Made by a program: the position numbers and the translations under genes
Part shown: piece after piece, positions 4,911 to 6,666 of the stretch
Numbering within the stretch: position 1 is the stretch's first letter
How the letters are laid out: each line of letters opens with the position of its first letter
Assembly: GCA_003132765.1 (NCBI GenBank)
Contig: PKYU01000322.1
Span: 2,127 to 8,792 of the forward strand
Direction of reading: 5' to 3'
Length of the DNA stretch: 6,666 nucleotides
From: Chitinophagaceae bacterium
Lineage (GTDB): Bacteria > Bacteroidota > Bacteroidia > Chitinophagales > Chitinophagaceae
Notes under the pieces: model-generated
Database searches by the model: none
What the model was told of the DNA's origin: nothing
What the model saw: only the letters and a program-made list of their open reading frames with translations

Positions 4911-6107
4911 ATGATACAATTTCCAGAAAATATACTAGTATTGATAGAAAAGCACCATGCCGGTACGATCACTCCAGACGAAAAACTCCGTTTAAATGAA
5001 TGGTATCAGTCATTTGACGACAGCGAACCTGAATTGACAGTAAACGAAAATGAGACTGAACAGCAATTGCATGACCGGATTAAGAACCGGTTGCTTGAAA
5101 CTATTCGTCATCAAAATGAACTGGTAGTAAGCAGCCCCCGCCGCACATGGCAAATACGTTCCGTTACTGCAGCAGTTATACTAATTCTACTTCTCATCGG
5201 AACATACTTTATGCTCTCATCCAAATCTTCAAAACAAGAAATTGTAAAAACAGCCCCAACTGAAACAAAACTTAAAAATGATATTGCACCCGGTGGCAAC
5301 AAAGCTGTACTTACCCTGGCAGATGGCTCTACCATTGTATTAGACAGTGTATCTAACGGAACTATCAGCCAGCAGGGAAATATTAAAGTGAAAAAAATAG
5401 GTAATGGTTTGCTGGTTTACACAATAAATGGTAAACAGGTTACTGAAAACGATGAAGCCTTTTTTAATATCATCTCCACACCCCGTGGCGGCCAATACCA
5501 GGTTACTTTAGCTGATGGCACAGAGGTATGGTTGAACGCAGAATCTTCTATTCGTTTTCCTGTTGTATTTACAGGTACTGAACGAAAAGTTGAAATAACC
5601 GGCGAGGCATATTTTGAAGTGGCAAAAAATAAAAATATGCCATTTAAAGTAAAAGCAGCCTCATCAGAAATAGAAGTGTTGGGTACTCATTTTAATGTTA
5701 ATGCATACAATGATGAGGCTTTCATAAAAACCACATTGCTTGAAGGGATGGTAAAAGTATCTATACCAGCCTTAGCCGGTAATCAATCTTCAAAATTTTT
5801 ACAGCCTGGGCAGCAAGCCGAAATAAATAAAAAAGGGGAAATAAATGTGTTAGACAATGCCGATACAGAAGAAGCGGTGGCATGGAAGAACGGCCGTTTT
5901 CAATTTAAAAGCACTGATTTAAAAACTATTTTACGGCAAATTTCCAGATGGTACGATGCGGATATTGAATATAAAGGGAATGTAAACCTGCACTTCACTG
6001 GGCAGCTTACCAGAAATGGAAACGTTTCCAAAGTATTTGAAGAATTAGCGTTAACCGGCGAAGTACATTTTAAAATTGATGGAAAAAGAATAATTGTTTC
6101 ACCATAA
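4911..6107 (+). CDS. FecR-family anti-sigma factor with DUF4974 domain
   Basis: This is a one-pass inner-membrane protein of 398 aa that holds the ECF sigma factor in check and relays a periplasmic signal. Residues 1-80 form the cytoplasmic part that should bind the sigma factor. A membrane helix lies at about 84-102 (SVTAAVILILLLIGTYFML). The periplasmic part begins with APGGNKAVLTLADGSTIVLD (126-145) and continues into the FecR domain (about 186-285), with STPRGGQYQVTLADGTEVWLNA, GEAYFEVAKNKNMPFKV, and LGTHFNVNAY including G258-T259, the type of Gly-Thr site where some FecR relatives self-cleave. DUF4974 covers about 328-398 (FKSTDLKTILRQISRWYDADIEY to KRIIVSP). Length and domain order are normal for Bacteroidota. 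It lies 66 nt after the sigma gene, in the same direction. The signal it senses should come from the receptor encoded next. Confidence 0.94.
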   Translation: MIQFPENILVLIEKHHAGTITPDEKLRLNEWYQSFDDSEPELTVNENETEQQLHDRIKNRLLETIRHQNELVVSSPRRTWQIRSVTAAVILILLLIGTYFMLSSKSSKQEIVKTAPTETKLKNDIAPGGNKAVLTLADGSTIVLDSVSNGTISQQGNIKVKKIGNGLLVYTINGKQVTENDEAFFNIISTPRGGQYQVTLADGTEVWLNAESSIRFPVVFTGTERKVEITGEAYFEVAKNKNMPFKVKAASSEIEVLGTHFNVNAYNDEAFIKTTLLEGMVKVSIPALAGNQSSKFLQPGQQAEINKKGEINVLDNADTEEAVAWKNGRFQFKSTDLKTILRQISRWYDADIEYKGNVNLHFTGQLTRNGNVSKVFEELALTGEVHFKIDGKRIIVSP

Positions 6108-6300
6108 AAAGAAAATGTATTTATTATGACTTTAAAATACAGTTTTTTATTTCCAACCGGCAGGGATGGATAGTTATAGGTAACGTAACCAAATAAAAAA
6201 CCGGATTCCGTTTGCGGCGAAACCCGGCTAAAATTTGAGTATCGTAATAAACTAAATCTTTCTACGACTGCTTATTATTAAACCCAAACAATACAAATTT
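6108..6300 (+). other. Anti-sigma / receptor intergenic region with possible hairpin and promoter
   Basis: This 193-nt gap holds an imperfect hairpin at about 6201-6226: CCGG ... CCGG outer arms, inner TTC/GAA and CG/CG, loop TTTG. TTTG (6211-6214) and TAaaaTTTG (6229-6237) loosely resemble the Bacteroidota -33/-7 promoter pair, but the -7 element has one base too many and the spacing is short. The gap is where a promoter recognised by the upstream sigma factor would be expected for the receptor gene. No small gene is evident. Confidence 0.3.
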
Positions 6301-6666
6301 ATGTATTTAACTGCTTTTTCAAAATTCTGCTCCAAAAAAAGCGAACTTTTAACCAAAACGATTAGGATTATGAAACTTATAACAGTTTTATTAATCGCAA
6401 TGTCCATTCAGGTTAGTGCTAAAGGCTACTCACAAAAAGTTACCCTAAAAGAAAATAATATTACTCTTCAAAAAGTATTTGAAAAAATAAAGGAACAAAC
6501 CGGCTACCAGTTTTTTTATGCCGATGAAGTATTGATTACGGCAAAAAGTGTAACTCTGAATATTTCTAATGGCAGTATTCAGGAAGTGCTTGATGCTTGT
6601 TTTAAAGACCAGCAATTATCTTATACAATTTCTGAAAATACCATCATTGTAAGAAAAAGTATCACG
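6301..6666 (+). CDS. SusC/FecA-like TonB-dependent receptor with STN domain, N-terminal part (3' end outside window)
   Basis: This is an outer-membrane receptor and transporter that takes up a ligand with TonB energy and signals to the FecR protein. The 122 visible residues show a hydrophobic export signal at about 25-40 (KLITVLLIAMSIQVSA, then KGYSQ). An STN (secretin/TonB short N-terminal) domain follows from about 46 to 118: VTLKENNITLQKVFEKIKEQTGYQFFY, ADEVLITAKSVTLNISNGSIQEVLDACF and LSYTISENTIIVRK. The ATG at 6301 gives a 23-residue N-terminal extension ahead of MKLITVLL, which is common in Chitinophagaceae receptors; the ATG at 6370 would give a short signal peptide directly and is the alternative start. 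The plug and barrel lie beyond the window, so a SusC-type glycan porin cannot be told from a siderophore receptor. Same direction as the sigma/anti-sigma pair, 193 nt downstream. Confidence 0.88.
   Translation, partial: MYLTAFSKFCSKKSELLTKTIRIMKLITVLLIAMSIQVSAKGYSQKVTLKENNITLQKVFEKIKEQTGYQFFYADEVLITAKSVTLNISNGSIQEVLDACFKDQQLSYTISENTIIVRKSIT

Noticed and set aside
5111..5335. Minus-strand open frame inside the FecR gene
   Set aside because: It is antisense to the membrane helix region of a confident FecR gene and has no protein-like features.

Overview
The window looks like chromosomal DNA of a Bacteroidota bacterium, probably of the Chitinophagaceae/Sphingobacteriia type. The evidence is AT-rich DNA, an ECF sigma factor / FecR anti-sigma (with a DUF4974 tail) / STN-type TonB-dependent receptor cascade, and few Shine-Dalgarno sequences. 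No rRNA or marker gene is present, so the exact taxon is open.

Layout. (1) 1-606: the 3' part of an ACR3-family arsenite efflux permease, cut by the window edge. (2) 607-1341: a non-coding gap with one good Bacteroidota-type -7 element, then a small DUF1801 protein. (3) 1342-2300: a 188-aa exported or membrane protein of unknown function, bracketed by two imperfect copies of a roughly 95-bp repeat; the upstream copy abuts a GC-rich stem-loop. (4) 2301-4216: a mobile block on the minus strand. It holds an apparently intact IS4-family insertion sequence (413-aa DDE transposase with inverted terminal repeats), followed by the 5' part of a second, different but related IS4-family element whose transposase is truncated. 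Both share the same start-side layout: terminal repeat, hairpin, conserved 15-nt motif, transposase start. (5) 4260-6666: a cell-surface signalling cassette on the plus strand, consisting of an ECF sigma factor, a one-pass FecR anti-sigma factor and the N-terminus of a SusC/FecA-like outer-membrane receptor with an STN domain, cut by the window end.

How the parts work together. In the FecI-FecR-FecA paradigm, substrate binding at the outer-membrane receptor is passed through its periplasmic STN domain to the FecR C-terminal domain, which releases the ECF sigma factor to transcribe the uptake genes. The substrate cannot be read from this window. The mobile block ends only 43 nt before the sigma-factor start codon, so the native upstream control region was probably displaced or replaced by insertion-sequence DNA.

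I see no CRISPR array, tRNA, rRNA, phage gene or recognisable defence system, and no clearly new system. The points most worth a second look are the repeat-bracketed orphan gene, the shared architecture of the two IS4 elements, and the IS-derived DNA directly upstream of the signalling operon.
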